Positions 1 to 11,869 of a stretch of DNA of 64,000 nt are shown piece after piece. Positions within the stretch are counted from its first letter, which is position 1; every line of letters starts with the position of its first letter. The notes under the pieces are model-generated. The model saw nothing but the letters and a program-made list of their open reading frames with translations, was not told the origin of the DNA and did not search any database. Source of the stretch: Cyrtodaria siliqua. Taxonomy: Eukaryota; Mollusca; Bivalvia; Adapedonta; Hiatellidae. The translations under genes and the position numbers were made by a program. Location of the stretch: assembly GCA_037043455.1 (NCBI GenBank), contig JAWPHD010000241.1, positions 328,501 to 392,500 of the forward strand, written 5' to 3'.

Positions 1-1073
1 AGTTACCTATCTATAATTAATAGCCTCTTGTGTGCATGTTCTTTTCCTGTTTCAAATCTTTAATTTTGTATTTTCATTTAAATATACATGTATATAGTCG
101 TTATAATTTAATTTGCGTTAATTGTAGTTTGCAGTTATCTATGATTAAGGTTTTAGTTGCAAAATATGCAGTGGTAGTTAATATTCATACTGTCAGTGCT
201 CTTTACACATAGTTTAACTCTGAACGGCCATTCTCTGAGTTTCTCACCAGGCTTATATATCAAGCGGTCAGCCAAAACGTGATATTAATTGAAAATATGT
301 ATACTTTAAGAACTTCAAGATAACCACATATTAATCAATTGCCCTTTCCCTGTCTGAATACCGGAAGCTGCCGAAACCACTGGTCGCGGTTTTTGCCATA
401 ACCCTGAGAATATCTACGGACATAATCAATCATAGTCAATTTAGTTCCACCGAAATTTTTTGGTCAGTATTTAAATATATGCAAGTGTTACAGGTCAGCA
501 ATTAGCCTGGACAGATTTTCAGATGTCCACTTCACCATGACAACCACTCTGAGAAATAACCACATAAAATGGCATGCATCTACTAAAGATCACTTGTCCA
601 CTTATACCTCAACGTTTTCTCAGAAGTGACCACCCGAGTACCTAAGTCAACATAACACATAACCTGATACCCTACCCCCACCCCCAACACCACACACACA
701 CAACTGCCCCCTCCCCCTCAATGTATCCACCACCCACAATACAGCCGCTTGACTTGATTTCCACCTAATTTGTGAGATAAAAAGCATTAAGAAGTCGTAT
801 GGATACCATACAGCCTTAAACAAGTAATGCACTCTTCTACCTCTTGTTTTCAAATAGTTTTGTATTTTAAATCAGCATTCTGTTATCTAACAGTATTCTT
901 TGAACATTGCCACTCTTCATCTATGTATTTGGTTACCTTTTTGCTAGTAAGCTTTGTTGTGTAAACTGATGCCGAGAGAGAACTTAGTAATTAATTAAAA
1001 TCATTAGAACAGCAAACGATTAAAATATCTCTATCTTTCAATTTGTCCTCGTTTTTAAATTGGTACTGTTAAA
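1..1073. other. AT-rich DNA without recognised gene
   Basis: No ORF here has recognisable protein features. The only compositional feature is a C- and CA-rich patch at about 670-720, with several runs of four or five C and a short CA repeat, giving a G-rich minus strand. The short ORFs look random. Confidence 0.5.
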
Positions 1074-1306
1074 GACGTTGGTAGTTTAACCCAACACTGT
1101 GGTGTACATCCTTTATAAGACGACGTTGTTTAACACAACACTGTGGTGTACATCCTTTATAAGACGACGTTGTTTAACCCAACACTGTGGTGTACATCCT
1201 TTATAAGACGACGTTGTTTAACCCAACACTGTGATGAACATCCTTTATAAGACGACGTTGTTTAACCCAACACTGTGGTGTACATCCTTTATAAGACGAC
1301 GTTGGT
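1074..1306. repeat. 44-bp tandem repeat, about 5 copies
   Basis: Five consecutive units of about 44 bp are visible. Each contains the same TTTAACCCAACACTGTGG segment followed by a shared ACATCCTTTATAAGACGACG segment. Units differ by single bases, such as CCC versus CAC and GTGGTGT versus GTGATGA. No coding potential is apparent. Local slippage or unequal exchange is the likely origin. Confidence 0.92.
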
Positions 1307-1753
1307 TTCTTACTTTTTATAAGTTTGTATTTATGTGCAATTGTATTTGTTCAATTAATAATAAATACATCAATACAGTATAATTGTCTTCTGATTTCTT
1401 TATGTTTTCTATACGGGTTATACCACGGTATACTTGGTTCGTTGTCAGGTAACTTTTTAAACAGTACATTTCGGACAAGTCCAACTATTTTCTTTTACCT
1501 TTCAGAGTATCGTCTATGAAACGTCAGGAAAATCTTAATACAATCAATCAAATCGTGGAATTTTGCTTTTTAGTCAGAGAACTTTGAAACGTAATTAAAA
1601 AGAAAGTCAGGAGATATATTTATAAAACAAAAAAACTGTAATACAAGTGCCATGTTTTATTTTGTTTTTGTTTTTTCAATGTTTACAAATTCCATCAGGC
1701 GCCTTAGCGATTTATGGCGAATATACTATTCACTACGGTCGTTTAAACCCGCG

Positions 1754-1860
1754 TAAACGCCGAAATAACGCACCTCCTGGAATTTGCTATTAAAATAGCA
1801 TAAAAGCCTAAATAACGCACCTCGTGGAATTTGCCCTTAAAATAGCATAAACGCCGAAAA
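1754..1860. repeat. 47-bp short tandem duplication
   Basis: A segment containing AATAACGCACCTC, TGGAATTTGC and TTAAAATAGCATAAA occurs twice, 47 bp apart, with a partial third start. Flanking DNA on both sides shows no gene. Confidence 0.75.
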
Positions 1861-2218
1861 AATGCGAATCAATCCTTATATTTGCATTACTGTTGCCGTC
1901 GGTATAGTACCACCAATAACTTGCCTGTGGAGAATGACATTGATTTAAAGAGTGTCTACCGTCGGTGTATTTACAGTGGAATAATCATTTTCTATTCAGG
2001 CATACTGGATGTGTTCGCATTAGCTTCGCGTCCTTGAAAAGTGAAGTTTATTCGAAATTAGACGCTTGTTTTAACAGCAAATACCAATTGAATGTAGACA
2101 TTAACAAATCAATACAGCTATCGACATATATAGTTTAATTTGCGGCTTATTATTCTTCTGAAAATATATGATCGAATTTACAAATACAATGCAAGTATTA
2201 TACCATTTTGTTTTAATA

Positions 2219-2465
2219 AATACTGATAAAGGTGATCCTTTGGGAGCAACAAACACAATTAAGAGAATAAAGCAGCAGACTCGGTTTTATTGAATCTGTT
2301 CATGAGAAGTAATGAAAGAAGCAACACCTCCCACGCCCTCTAGCACCGGCTTAAGCTGTATTCTACTTTAAAGCCACCTATATTGGGCTCGTTGGTCCCA
2401 AAGGACCAGTACAAATAACACTACTGATTCGTAGCACGGGGAGATATTTTACAGCCACCACACTG
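2219..2465 (-). repeat. Dispersed family 1, copy A (SINE/MITE-like)
   Basis: About 245 bp, read on the minus strand. It starts with a GGCTGTAAAATATCTCCCCG-like head and passes through a central core containing GCTAGAGGGCGTG. It ends with a TTGTGTTTGTTGCTCCCAAAGG tail. Four other copies or fragments lie in this window: 12952-13198, 13366-13590, 13619-13731 and 20305-20488. Inside the copy, CCTTTGGGA near 2237 and TCCCAAAGG near 2404 form an inverted pair about 168 bp apart. No protein is encoded. The family could be a SINE with an unusual head or a non-autonomous DNA element. Its core is shared with family 2. Confidence 0.85.
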
Positions 2466-2473
2466 CATGTGTT

Positions 2474-2620
2474 TTTACCTTTAGTGCATATGGGTGTTAC
2501 CTTTAGTGCAATTCAACAATCGTGTTACCTTTAGTGCAGACTTGTTTGTTACCTTTAGTGCAGGTTGTTACCTTTTGTCCCAAAAGTGTTACATTTAGTG
2601 AAGCGTGTTACCTATAGTGC
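2474..2620 (+). repeat. Irregularly spaced GTTACCTTTAGTGCA motif, 7 copies
   Basis: Copies near 2474, 2496, 2524, 2548, 2567, 2588 and 2607 share GTTACCTTTAGTGCA. The first, second, third and fourth are exact or nearly so; the fifth to seventh are degenerate. Start-to-start spacing falls from 28 to 19 bp, and the intervening bases are unrelated to each other. The cluster directly abuts family-1 copy A. Confidence 0.85.
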
Positions 2621-3932
2621 CGGTATACATAATAGTATTTATTACGGCATTACCACCTTCTCCGCTATGTGTAAAATAAAAATATATACTCACGGTCATT
2701 GAAAACGCGCCACAAAACACATTCTTTTAAACGTTAGAATTTGAGGCATTTTTGACAAAATATGATATCATCCAAACTAGTCGACATTTAACATTGTTTT
2801 ACGTGCGTAGGTGTTAGTGCATTCCACATTGGTGTTATGAAATGCACGTGCATTTCCGGGTTTCTTCAGGTACGTAAAAGAAAGAAATCATTTTCGCAAA
2901 AACATTCATCAAACAATACTGTCAGAAGTCAAACAATAAAAAGGCCAGTACAACCAACTGGAATTTATTCGAAATAGATTGATGCAGCTTGAAATTTAGT
3001 AAAACAGTTTTCTTTCTATGATTATCCGTACTAAACAACGTTAAATGACAAATAACTGCGCAATGCGTGTCATAAAGGTCTAAACATAAACATGTAAGAC
3101 AAGTTTTAGTATGGTTTGTGAAATTTCCTTTGATGAACGCAAGGCATTAAATCGTTTAATTTAGAATAATTAAATTGGCGATAAATGGAAGTTAGAGTAA
3201 GGTATTTATTCTGACAGGGTCACTACGTGAAATCGAGGTCAAAGCAAATCGCAAAAGCTATAAAGTAAACACACCTTTTTAATAAACTGTTTTCATTTTG
3301 AAAGCATGTTACGAGAACACTCAGTTGTATTTCGTATTTTATTTAAGTAACTAAATATAATTAGACCACATTTTTCAACATAGTGAATTGCATTTCAATG
3401 CGAGTAATTTTTTCCAAAGGATCACTATATCATTAACCGAACATATCCCTGAAGCCTGTGATACATGTATTTATACGACATTTACATTATGTTTGCCACT
3501 TGTACGAGCTTTTATCACATAACGTCCCCTGTTATTAGTGTCGAACACCCATTTAATATTATATTGTATGACACACGTGTACTACAACCTGGAACGATTT
3601 TGATTGGTTGAGTTAAACATGTAACACTACGCAAGTTTATTAACTGAAACTATTTTATTTATTGCAAATTCACCCAGATCTGAGTCATAAACATATTATT
3701 TGTGACAGCTTATAAAAATAAGGCAATTGGTTTGTTAAAAAGTTGGCGTAAACTGCTATTTTGTAAAGAGGTAAAACACGCACTCTTTTATACGCAGTGT
3801 TATGTGTGAGGCGACGTTACGACGTCATATAGTTTATCACTTTTTGGCGCTAATGTGTGTCTGACGTCGTGGCGGTTCTAAGTCCATCTAAAATAATTTT
3901 TACTTATTTCATTGCAATGTTATGTGATAAAA
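2621..3932. other. AT-rich DNA without recognised gene
   Basis: No ORF of useful length, RNA gene or clear repeat was recognised. The region lies between the spaced-motif cluster and a fold-back element. Confidence 0.5.
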
Positions 3933-4079
3933 AGGATCCTAAACTCGTTCCCATTCCATATAAAGATTTATGAAACTCGTTATGAAATTTTTTTACTCGC
4001 CAAAAGGCTCGTTAAAATTAAAATAATTCATAACTCATTTCATAAATCTTATATGAAATGGGAACGAGTTTAAGATCCT
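3933..4079. repeat. Fold-back (hairpin) element, about 147 bp
   Basis: The left arm begins AGGATCCTAAACTCGTTCCC and the right arm ends with its near-complement, GGGAACGAGTTTAAGATCCT. Arms of about 54 bp pair with a few mismatches, and the symmetry continues imperfectly to a central AAAA flanked by ACTCGCC and GGCTCGT. Nothing is encoded. This is the structure expected of a fold-back MITE. Confidence 0.9.
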
Positions 4080-4229
4080 CTATTTATTACGATAGTATAG
4101 AAGGATAGAGCGAAGTGATCGTGTTATAGTCTATGTATAATTGTATATAGTAAAAGAAAGACCAGATCATAATATACGCTCGTTTTTCCGGATTTGTTAT
4201 TATACTGTTTTACTATTCCATGCGTAAAC

Positions 4230-4262
4230 ATACATCTACTTTACTTTACTTTACTTTACTAT
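4230..4262. repeat. (TTTAC)n microsatellite
   Basis: Four to five consecutive TTTAC units lie just upstream of a region with repeated 'tagagttttattt...actgccggaactactttt'-type segments. Confidence 0.8.
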
Positions 4263-4269
4263 ATGCATA

Positions 4270-4940
4270 TGCTATAACACTATTTGTTTTATGCTTAGCG
4301 GTGAAATAGTGGATTTTAGCAATGAAATAAAAGCGGTATTTCATACGTGTGGAAGTTAGAGTTTTATTTTTTCACTGCCGGAACTACTTTTCTTTTCAAT
4401 ATCAAAAACGTTTTTTTATTTGTTTAGGAAATAACTGTTTAATATATATCATTCGACTGTAAATGGTCTAACTAAGAAAATGAGATATAGTTTTTAAAAC
4501 TAGTCAAGTATTTCAGAATTGTTGGTAATTTACAGTGAAAAATGTCAGTTGGTAATTTTTTTTCAAAAACTACTTTTTGCGGAAATTTGCTTTAACAGTT
4601 ATATCATTGGATTGGAAATAACTTAACTAAGAAAATGAGTCGTAGATTATTGAAATCGGTTAAGTAGTTTAGAAGTTATGGGGAATTAAAAACAGCAAAT
4701 TTATCATACTAAGCCAATGACGTTGTCGAACTTTTAAAATTAAAAATATGCATACTGCACTTTAATTATAAAGCATAAACTGAATGAAAATTTGTTGTTT
4801 TGTCGTGAATAACATATTTTATTTTATGATAAGCAATGAAATACTGTGTTTTATCAGTGAAATAAAAGTGTTATTCCACACTGTTGAATATAGAGTTTTA
4901 TTTCCACAGTAGCTGCCGGAACTACTTTTTTAATGTACAA
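4270..4940. repeat. Diverged direct repeats, about 0.55 kb apart
   Basis: The segment near 4300-4400, with 'GTGAAATA...AATGAAATAAAAG' followed by TAGAGTTTTATTT and GCCGGAACTACTTTT, reappears diverged near 4840-4935. The intervening segment near 4440-4560 resembles 4570-4690; both carry AACTAAGAAAATGAG. A reverse-complement relative lies near 5805-5940, with CTCATTTTCTTAGTTACTT. These look like old partial copies of one dispersed AT-rich element. Confidence 0.6.
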
Positions 4941-5163
4941 CCAATACAAATGCATGCACAGTAACACAAGATTTCCCTACTGTTATGCTGTTAAATCCAC
5001 TGTTTACTTAATTACTTTCTTTCTGTGACGTGTAATGGTTTCAAAAAAGGTGACGTCATGTAAAGTTTCGTTACGTAATCCTGACTAGGAAAGAAGCGTG
5101 TAAAACGGTTTATTTACTGAAATTGCTTAAATAATTGTTTGTAAAATCATAAAATAAAAAGAA

Positions 5164-5314
5164 AATTTGTTATTTTGTCGTGAATAACATATTGTATTTC
5201 ATCTCGAAGTGAGAATTTTTTTATATTTTCACTCATGCTTCGCATTCGTGAAAATATAAAGTCTTTTCACTTCTCGATGAAATAAAATATGTTATTCACT
5301 CCAAAACAACAAAT
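5164..5314. repeat. Fold-back element, about 150 bp
   Basis: Arms of roughly 65-70 bp carry TTGTTATTTTGTCGTGAATAA on the left and TTATTCACTCCAAAACAACAA on the right. They flank a short centre around ATGCTTCGCATTCG. The pairing is imperfect but continuous. Confidence 0.82.
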
Positions 5315-5465
5315 ATCCTCTATTTATTTCATACTGAAGTGTTCAAACTTTAATATTTTCACTCATCTGCTCATGCTATGCATTCATGAAAATAAAGTTT
5401 TCACACTTCTCGATGAAATAAAATTTATTCATTTATTCACTCCAAAACAACAAATATCCTCTATA
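5315..5465. repeat. Second, related fold-back copy in tandem
   Basis: The end segment TTATTCACTCCAAAACAACA occurs at about 5293 and again at about 5438. Between them is another inverted pair, TTTCATACTGAAGTGTTCAAA and GTTTTCACACTTCTCGATGAAA, around ATGCTATGCATTCATG. This looks like a head-to-tail duplicate of the neighbouring fold-back. The ORF spanning it is incidental. Confidence 0.7.
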
Positions 5466-5699
5466 TCTTCTTCTCTCTATCCTTTCGAAATAATTTTGTA
5501 ATGAAAACATGTGACCACTTATGACATGAACATAAATACATGTATATAGGTCTATGCTTGTGACAATAAAATATCTTCACCCATTCAAGGTAAAAGTCAT
5601 CCATTTTGATCAAAAATACTCAAAGTAATGACCGCGTGCCCAGCAAAATATCACGACTTGAAAAAATGTGACATGATCATGTGATTACGTTTGATAGAC

Positions 5700-6240
5700 A
5701 TGTTTTGGCGAGGGTGAGATAGTACAGGGTGACAGTAAATCGCAGGGTGATAGTAAAAACATTCGCGCTGTTTCGGTGACGTCATCGGCTCAGTATGGTG
5801 AAATTGCTATTTTTAACTCATCATAACTTCAAAAGTACTTGACCGATTTCAATAAACTACCACTCATTTTCTTAGTTACTTTATTTCCGATCCAACAATA
5901 TAACATTCAGAGCAACTTTTAGAAAAAAAATGATTTCAAAAACGAAATCTGGCAAAGTGAAATCGGTACTGAAAATGAATCTTGCTATTGCCCGAGGGGA
6001 TTTCGGTATAATAAAATAAATATATCGCATTCATGAGAGGGTGATAGTAAGAATGTTCACCCTGAGGATATTGATTATCACACTCGGCTTCGCCTCGGGC
6101 GATGGTGAACATTCTTACGCAAAAGAAGCGCAACACGGGAATTTCCGCTATATATTGTATATACTGCACACTTAATTGCATATAATATTCCAAAGAAATC
6201 CCAAGATGCTTTGTAAAAAAAAAGTTGCAGTTTAAGTAGA
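5700..6240. repeat. Patchwork of inverted and dispersed repeats
   Basis: GTAAGAATGTTCACC near 6047 pairs with GGTGAACATTCTTAC near 6105, giving a small fold-back centred on GGCTTCGCCTCG. The end near 6120-6240 matches, in reverse orientation, 53793-53910: both contain GGGATTTC, TGGAATATTA, AAGTGTG and GGAAATTCC in order. Part is also inverted at 6510-6575. The minus-strand ORF at 5936-6250 is not supported as a gene. Confidence 0.65.
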
Positions 6241-7150
6241 GAAATGACACAACTGTGATGTTGTAGACGTTTTAATCACACTACACCTTGTAACAAGAAC
6301 TTCATAAATGTTGAAGTTGCTCTTTGAAAACTGAGCCAGTTCAGTACTGTATTTAACGTAAAGAGTTTGCAAAATTTTGCATCCTAAGTTTACTCACATG
6401 CTTGAGCCAACCGCGTACTCCGTCAATAATGAAACTTTGAAGGAATACTATTTGCTGTTTTATGTGTTGTTTTAGTATTAAAGGTCTTTCGTAGCCATGT
6501 ACCATTCGATTAACAGCAGTATATTGTACATACGCTATATATCGGAAATTCCCGTGTTTTGTTTCTTTTACGTTTCAGAGTATGTCGCAAAATTGCTGGT
6601 TTAGAATACATAGTTTCACAGCGAAGCGATATTTTGTCCCGTAAAAAGTATTGTTTCAAAGTCGAATGTCGTAAATGCCTTATATATACATTAATATTTA
6701 TACACAATGTAGCCTTTTCTAAATACATATCACCAATATAATAGGTATACAATAATGCCACAACAATCTGCAGTAATCCAGTTTTAATTAGATTTTTTAA
6801 AGAAATTATGTAGGTATAGTTTGTGCCCTAATATAAATACCAAATAGAAATTGTTTGTCAATAATTTACAAACACGCTGTTGGAAATAATTACATATTAG
6901 TATACCTCACGTTTATAAATTGCCCATACCCTTAGCATGAAGCAATTTATATTTTTATACCAGTTTTGATTTAAAGTAACAAATCTTTTTATTGTCGTTT
7001 GGTAAATCAAGCGTCTTACGAATGACATAACTTCAACTGTATTTTAATAAGCGTCCACCGATTTCCAATTGCCAAAGCGTGTCGTTATTGGAAAAAAACA
7101 AAACCTATTTTTATAATTCCCGTGACGTAACAATCGTGTATCAGTATATA
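6241..7150. other. AT-rich DNA without recognised gene
   Basis: Apart from the inverted segment at about 6510-6575, related to 6120-6200, no gene, RNA or strong repeat was recognised. Confidence 0.45.
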
Positions 7151-7166
7151 CGACTGATTGCAGTGG

Positions 7167-7345
7167 GTGATATCACTTATTCGTTTTTGAATGAGTGATA
7201 AGTCTTCAATAAGTGGTATACCTGATTATAATGAGTGATATTATTGATTCAAATAGGTGATATCACCTATTCAAAATGAACGAATGATATCACGCTATTT
7301 AATGAGTGATATCACTCATTTAAATTGGTGATATCACTCATTTGA
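7167..7345. repeat. GTGATATCAC palindrome cluster
   Basis: GTGATATCAC or one-base variants occur repeatedly, usually flanked by AATGAG or CTCATT. The segment 7301-7320 is a perfect 20-bp palindrome. The cluster stops about 30 bp before the 33-bp minisatellite begins. It could be a decayed tandem of a palindromic unit or a protein-binding cluster; the sequence does not decide. Confidence 0.82.
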
Positions 7346-7373
7346 ATAGATGGTATCTCTGAATTATATTGAA

Positions 7374-9930
7374 AAACAATACGGCGCCCCATAAAACACG
7401 CATTGCAAACAACACATCGCCCCATAAAACACGCATTGTAAACAACACGGCGCCCCATAAAACATGCATTGTAAACAACACGGCGCCCCATAACACATGC
7501 ATTGTAAACAACACGGCGCCCCATAAACCATGCATTGTAAACAATACGGCGCCCCATAAAACACGCATTGTAAACAATACCACGCCCCATAAAACACGCA
7601 TTGTAAACAATACCACGCCCCATAAAACACGCATTGTAAACAATACCACGCCCCATAAACCATGCATTGTAAACAATACCACGCCCCATAAAACACGCAT
7701 TGTAAACAATACGGTAAATAATACGGCGCCCCATAAAACACGCATTGTAAACAATACGGCGCCCCATAAAACACGCATTGTAAACAATACGGCGACCCAT
7801 AAAACACGCATTGTAAACAATACCACGCCCCATAAACCATGCATTGTAAACAATACGGCGCCCCATAAAACATGCATTATAAACAATACGGCGCCCCATA
7901 AAACACGATTTATAAACAATACCACGCCCCATAAATCACGCATTGTAAACAATACCACGCCCCATAAAACATGCATTGTAAACAATACGGCGCCCCATAA
8001 AACACGCATTGTAAACAATACGGCACCCCATAAAACACGCATTGTAAACAACACGGCGTCCAATAAATCACGCATTGTAAACAATACGGTAAACAATACG
8101 GCGCCCCATAAAACACGCATTGTAAACAATACGGCGCCCCATAAAACACGCATTGTAAACAATACGGCACCCCATAAAACACGCATTGTAAAGAACACGG
8201 CTTCCAATAAAACACGCATTGTAAACAATACGGTAAACAATACGGCGCCCCATAAAACACGCATTGTAAACAATACGGCGCCCCATAAAACACGCATTGT
8301 AAACAATACGGCGCCCCATAAAACACGGTAAACAATACGGCGCCCCATAAAACACGCATTGTAAACAATACGGCGCCCCATAAAACACGCATTGTAAACA
8401 ACACGGCGCCCCATAAAATATGCATTGTAAACAACATGGCGCCCCATAAAACATGCATTGTAAACAACACGGCGCCCCATACAACACGCATTGTAAACAA
8501 TACCACGCACAATAAAACACGCATTGTAAACAATACCACGCCCCATAAAACACGCATTGTAAACAATACCACGCCCCATAAACCATGCATTGTAAACAAT
8601 ATCACGCCCCATAAAACACGCATTGTAAACAATACGGTAAATAATACGGCGCCCCATAAAACACGCATTGTAAACAATACGGCGCCCCATAAAACACGCA
8701 TTGTAAACAATACGGCGACCCATAAAACACGCATTGTAAACAATACCACGCCCCATAAACCATGCATTGTAAACAATACGGCGCCCCATAAAACATGCAT
8801 TATAAACAATACGGCGCCCCATAAAACACGATTTATAAACAATACCACGCCCCATAAATCACGCATTGTAAACAATACCACGCCCCATAAAACATGCATT
8901 GTAAACAATACGGCGCCCCATAAAACACGCATTGTAAACAATACGGCACCCCATAAAACACGCATTGTAAACAACACGGCGTCCAATAAATCACGCATTG
9001 TAAACAATACGGTAAACAATACGGCGCCCCATAAAACACGCATTGTAAACAATACGGCGCCCCATAAAACACGCATTGTAAACAATACGGCACCCCATAA
9101 AACACGCATTGTAAAGAACACGGCTTCCAATAAAACACGCATTGTAAACAATACGGTAAACAATACGGCGCCCCATAAAACACGCATTGTAAACAATACG
9201 GCGCCCCATAAAACACGCATTGTAAACAATACGGCGCCCCATAAAACACGGTACACAATACGGCGCCCCATAAAACACGCATTGTAAACAATACGGCGCC
9301 CCATAAAACACGCATTGTAAACAACACGGCGCCCCATAAAATATGCATTGTAAACAACACGGCGCCCCATAAAACATGCATTGTAAACAACACGGCGCCC
9401 CATACAACACGCATTGTAAACAATACCACGCACAATAAAACACGCATTGTAAACAATACCACGCCCCATAAAACACGCATTGTAAACAATACCACGCCCC
9501 ATAAAACATGCATTGTAAACAATACGGCGCCCCATAAAACACGCATTGTAAACAATAAGGCACCCCATAAAACACGCATTGTAAACAACACGGCGTCCCA
9601 TAAAACACGCATTGTAAACAATACGGTAAACAATACGGCGTCCCATAAAACATGCATTGTAAACAATACGGCGCCCCATAAAACACGCATTGTAAACAAT
9701 ACGGCGCCCCATAAAACACGCATTGTAAACAACACGGCGCCCCATAAAACACGCATTGTAAACAATACGGCGCCCCCTAAAACACGGATTATAAACAATA
9801 CGGCGCCCCATAAAACATGTATTGTAAACAATACGGCGCCCCATAAAACACGGATTATAAACAATACGGCGCCCCATAAAACATGCATTGTAAACAATAC
9901 GGCGCCCTATAAAACGCGCATTGTAAACAA
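7374..9930. repeat. 33-bp minisatellite, about 77 copies, with 923-bp internal duplication
   Basis: The repeated unit contains AACAATACGGCGCCCCATAA followed by AACACGCATTGTA, 33 bp in all. Variants include ACCACG for GGCG, CATGCATT for CACGCATT, and partial units of about 11-12 bp such as GGTAAACAATAC. Rare variants recur in order at a fixed 923-bp distance: GGTAAATAATACGG at 7713 and 8636, GCACCCC at 8023 and 8946, CCACGCACAATA at 8503 and 9426. This shows a large segmental duplication within the array. A partial third round follows to about 9720. Because 33 is a multiple of three and the unit lacks stops, long ORFs exist on both strands; they are not evidence of a gene. Confidence 0.96.
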
Positions 9931-11835
9931 ATACCAATTACAAGGCTAACTAGAAGCAAAGTATGCGACACCACAAACATAAAATCGAACAGTCAGTGAA
10001 GAAAAGGGGTGAGGGTCGAACCAGGTATAGGGTGCTCCAAACTTCACACTTACCCTATTGTCATATAAACAGAACAGGACAATGTAAATAAGGAAATACC
10101 CACCAGGCTATTAGCAGTATTAATAGGCAAAATAAAGTCATTTAAGTTCAAAAGTTTTAATTATTTTTTTCAGAAAAGCAGTGAACAAATACAAAAACAT
10201 GCCTTGCATGGCATAAAACATCTATACTTGATTCGGTTGCGATATTCTCATACTCACTCTTGCTCTTCCTTTTGTTTAAAGGGACACGCGGCAATGTTTG
10301 AAACTCGCGGTGTCCCCTTAGCTTTTCTACATAACATGTATATTAATGTACATAATGTTATCATCATCATTAATAAAAAAAAAATAGTTTAAGAGTTCGA
10401 AGCAAATTGTTTTTAAATTTGCATGTTAAATGTACTAACTGCTGATTGAATAACACCAATAATAGCAAAACGAAGAAAAAATGAAAACTAACAATTGTAT
10501 AACCGTTTATGTAATTCCATGTAAACAGGTTTAAAGTCAGAATGATACTGGACTCATAAACCTGTGTCCTTTTTTTAGTTTGATAAATACATCAACATTG
10601 CCGTGTGTCCCTTTAAAAGGTAAACATCCAATATATAAATCAGAGTTCCGGATAAGCTTCACTGTAAAATGGTATGTTATGCCTAAATACATCTACAATG
10701 CTGAATTTGAGTTTTTTTTAAAGAGTAAATATTATAGATGTGTTGCTTTTTACTCAAAAACAGGCCATGCCTATACTAGAAAGGTAAATATTTTCACCTA
10801 ATTGTAAATTGTCAATGCTGATTTTTACTCCTACTTTTTAATTCGAATGCTGACAAGGCCTCACATCTTAACCCCCTCCCGCACACCCCGTTTTACCCCT
10901 CCCCCAACAATTTCTAGTCTGGAGCTCTATATAATAACTATTCACTGCAGTACTTATACAATACTAATCCATTTCACACAAAGCAGTAAAGTTATCGTTT
11001 TGTGTGAGAGTAGCCCACTGACTGTCCTTTTTAGCAATCTAACATGACAACAGAACTAATAGAAAAATAAATATAGCATAACATAATCATTGCTCTAAGT
11101 TATGGAAACATTGCATTTGCATATTATGACCTTAGTAAACGTGATCTGATATAACCAGAGTTGACACGACTCTGTTTGTCTGAATAAGGGCATATGAACA
11201 TGATGAACAAGAATAACACACATAAGCAGGTTCAGGTGACTAAGTGGTCAATGTATGTTCAAGTTCCGTGAAGGTTTCCTCAGTCTGCGATACCATTTGT
11301 TGAGTCATAACTTTCGGGTAATTAATTTGTTTTGAGCCACTTGTAAAAGCCAATTGAATAATTTAACAAAAAAGGTGCATATCACTACCAATACCCTCGA
11401 CTATTTTTGTAAACACGTAATAGTAAATTTATAATTAAATAATGTATAAAATATAAATTGTATTTAGTTATAACATGTAATCAAATCAACACAAACAATC
11501 AAGTTTTACTAAGCCTATGCTAGGAGTTCGATAATTAATTGTGTTTGTATCTCATAATGGAGATTCCAACCTCACTGATATCATTATGACAAGCTACGGA
11601 AACAGCATGCATTTGAATCTCATTAACCCGTATAAACATTTTTGAAAGGCGAGGCGGGCATAAATACATATTCAGCGATATACAGACGGTTATAATAGCC
11701 TAAATGAATCTCCCTGACACTTCCATAGTAAAGTGAAAATGTTGACTTGTTAAAATCTAAAACCTTGATAGAAGTCTGGAAAACTTACTATATCATGCAA
11801 TTAATATGTCTGTTAATAAACATTAACAAAGAAAT
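9931..11835. other. Mostly unique DNA without recognised gene
   Basis: No coding exon or RNA gene is recognisable. A C-rich stretch at about 10869-10907 could form a weaker G-quadruplex on the minus strand. Otherwise ordinary AT-rich sequence. Confidence 0.45.
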
Positions 11836-11841
11836 GAGGTT

Positions 11842-11864
11842 GGGGGAGGGGGCGGGGGTGGGGG
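11842..11864 (+). other. Very strong G-quadruplex candidate
   Basis: Four runs of exactly five G are separated by single bases (A, C and T). Single-base loops and five-tetrad tracts are the most stable G4 class known. The surrounding DNA is AT-rich, so this is a sharp compositional outlier. Confidence 0.85.
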
Positions 11865-11869
11865 ATAAG

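Noticed and set aside
2466..2625. CRISPR-like repeat-spacer array
   Set aside because: Motifs are only 15 bp, spacers are 4-13 bp and irregular, there are no cas genes, and the DNA is eukaryotic.
5936..6250. 104-residue minus-strand ORF
   Set aside because: It overlaps a fold-back and a dispersed repeat with a copy at 53.8 kb.
7312..9937. Long ORFs (up to 675 residues) on both strands with 11-residue repeats
   Set aside because: The unit is 33 bp without stops, so several frames are open at once. The reading switches repeat phrase at each 11-12 bp partial unit, and there is no start context or unique protein region.
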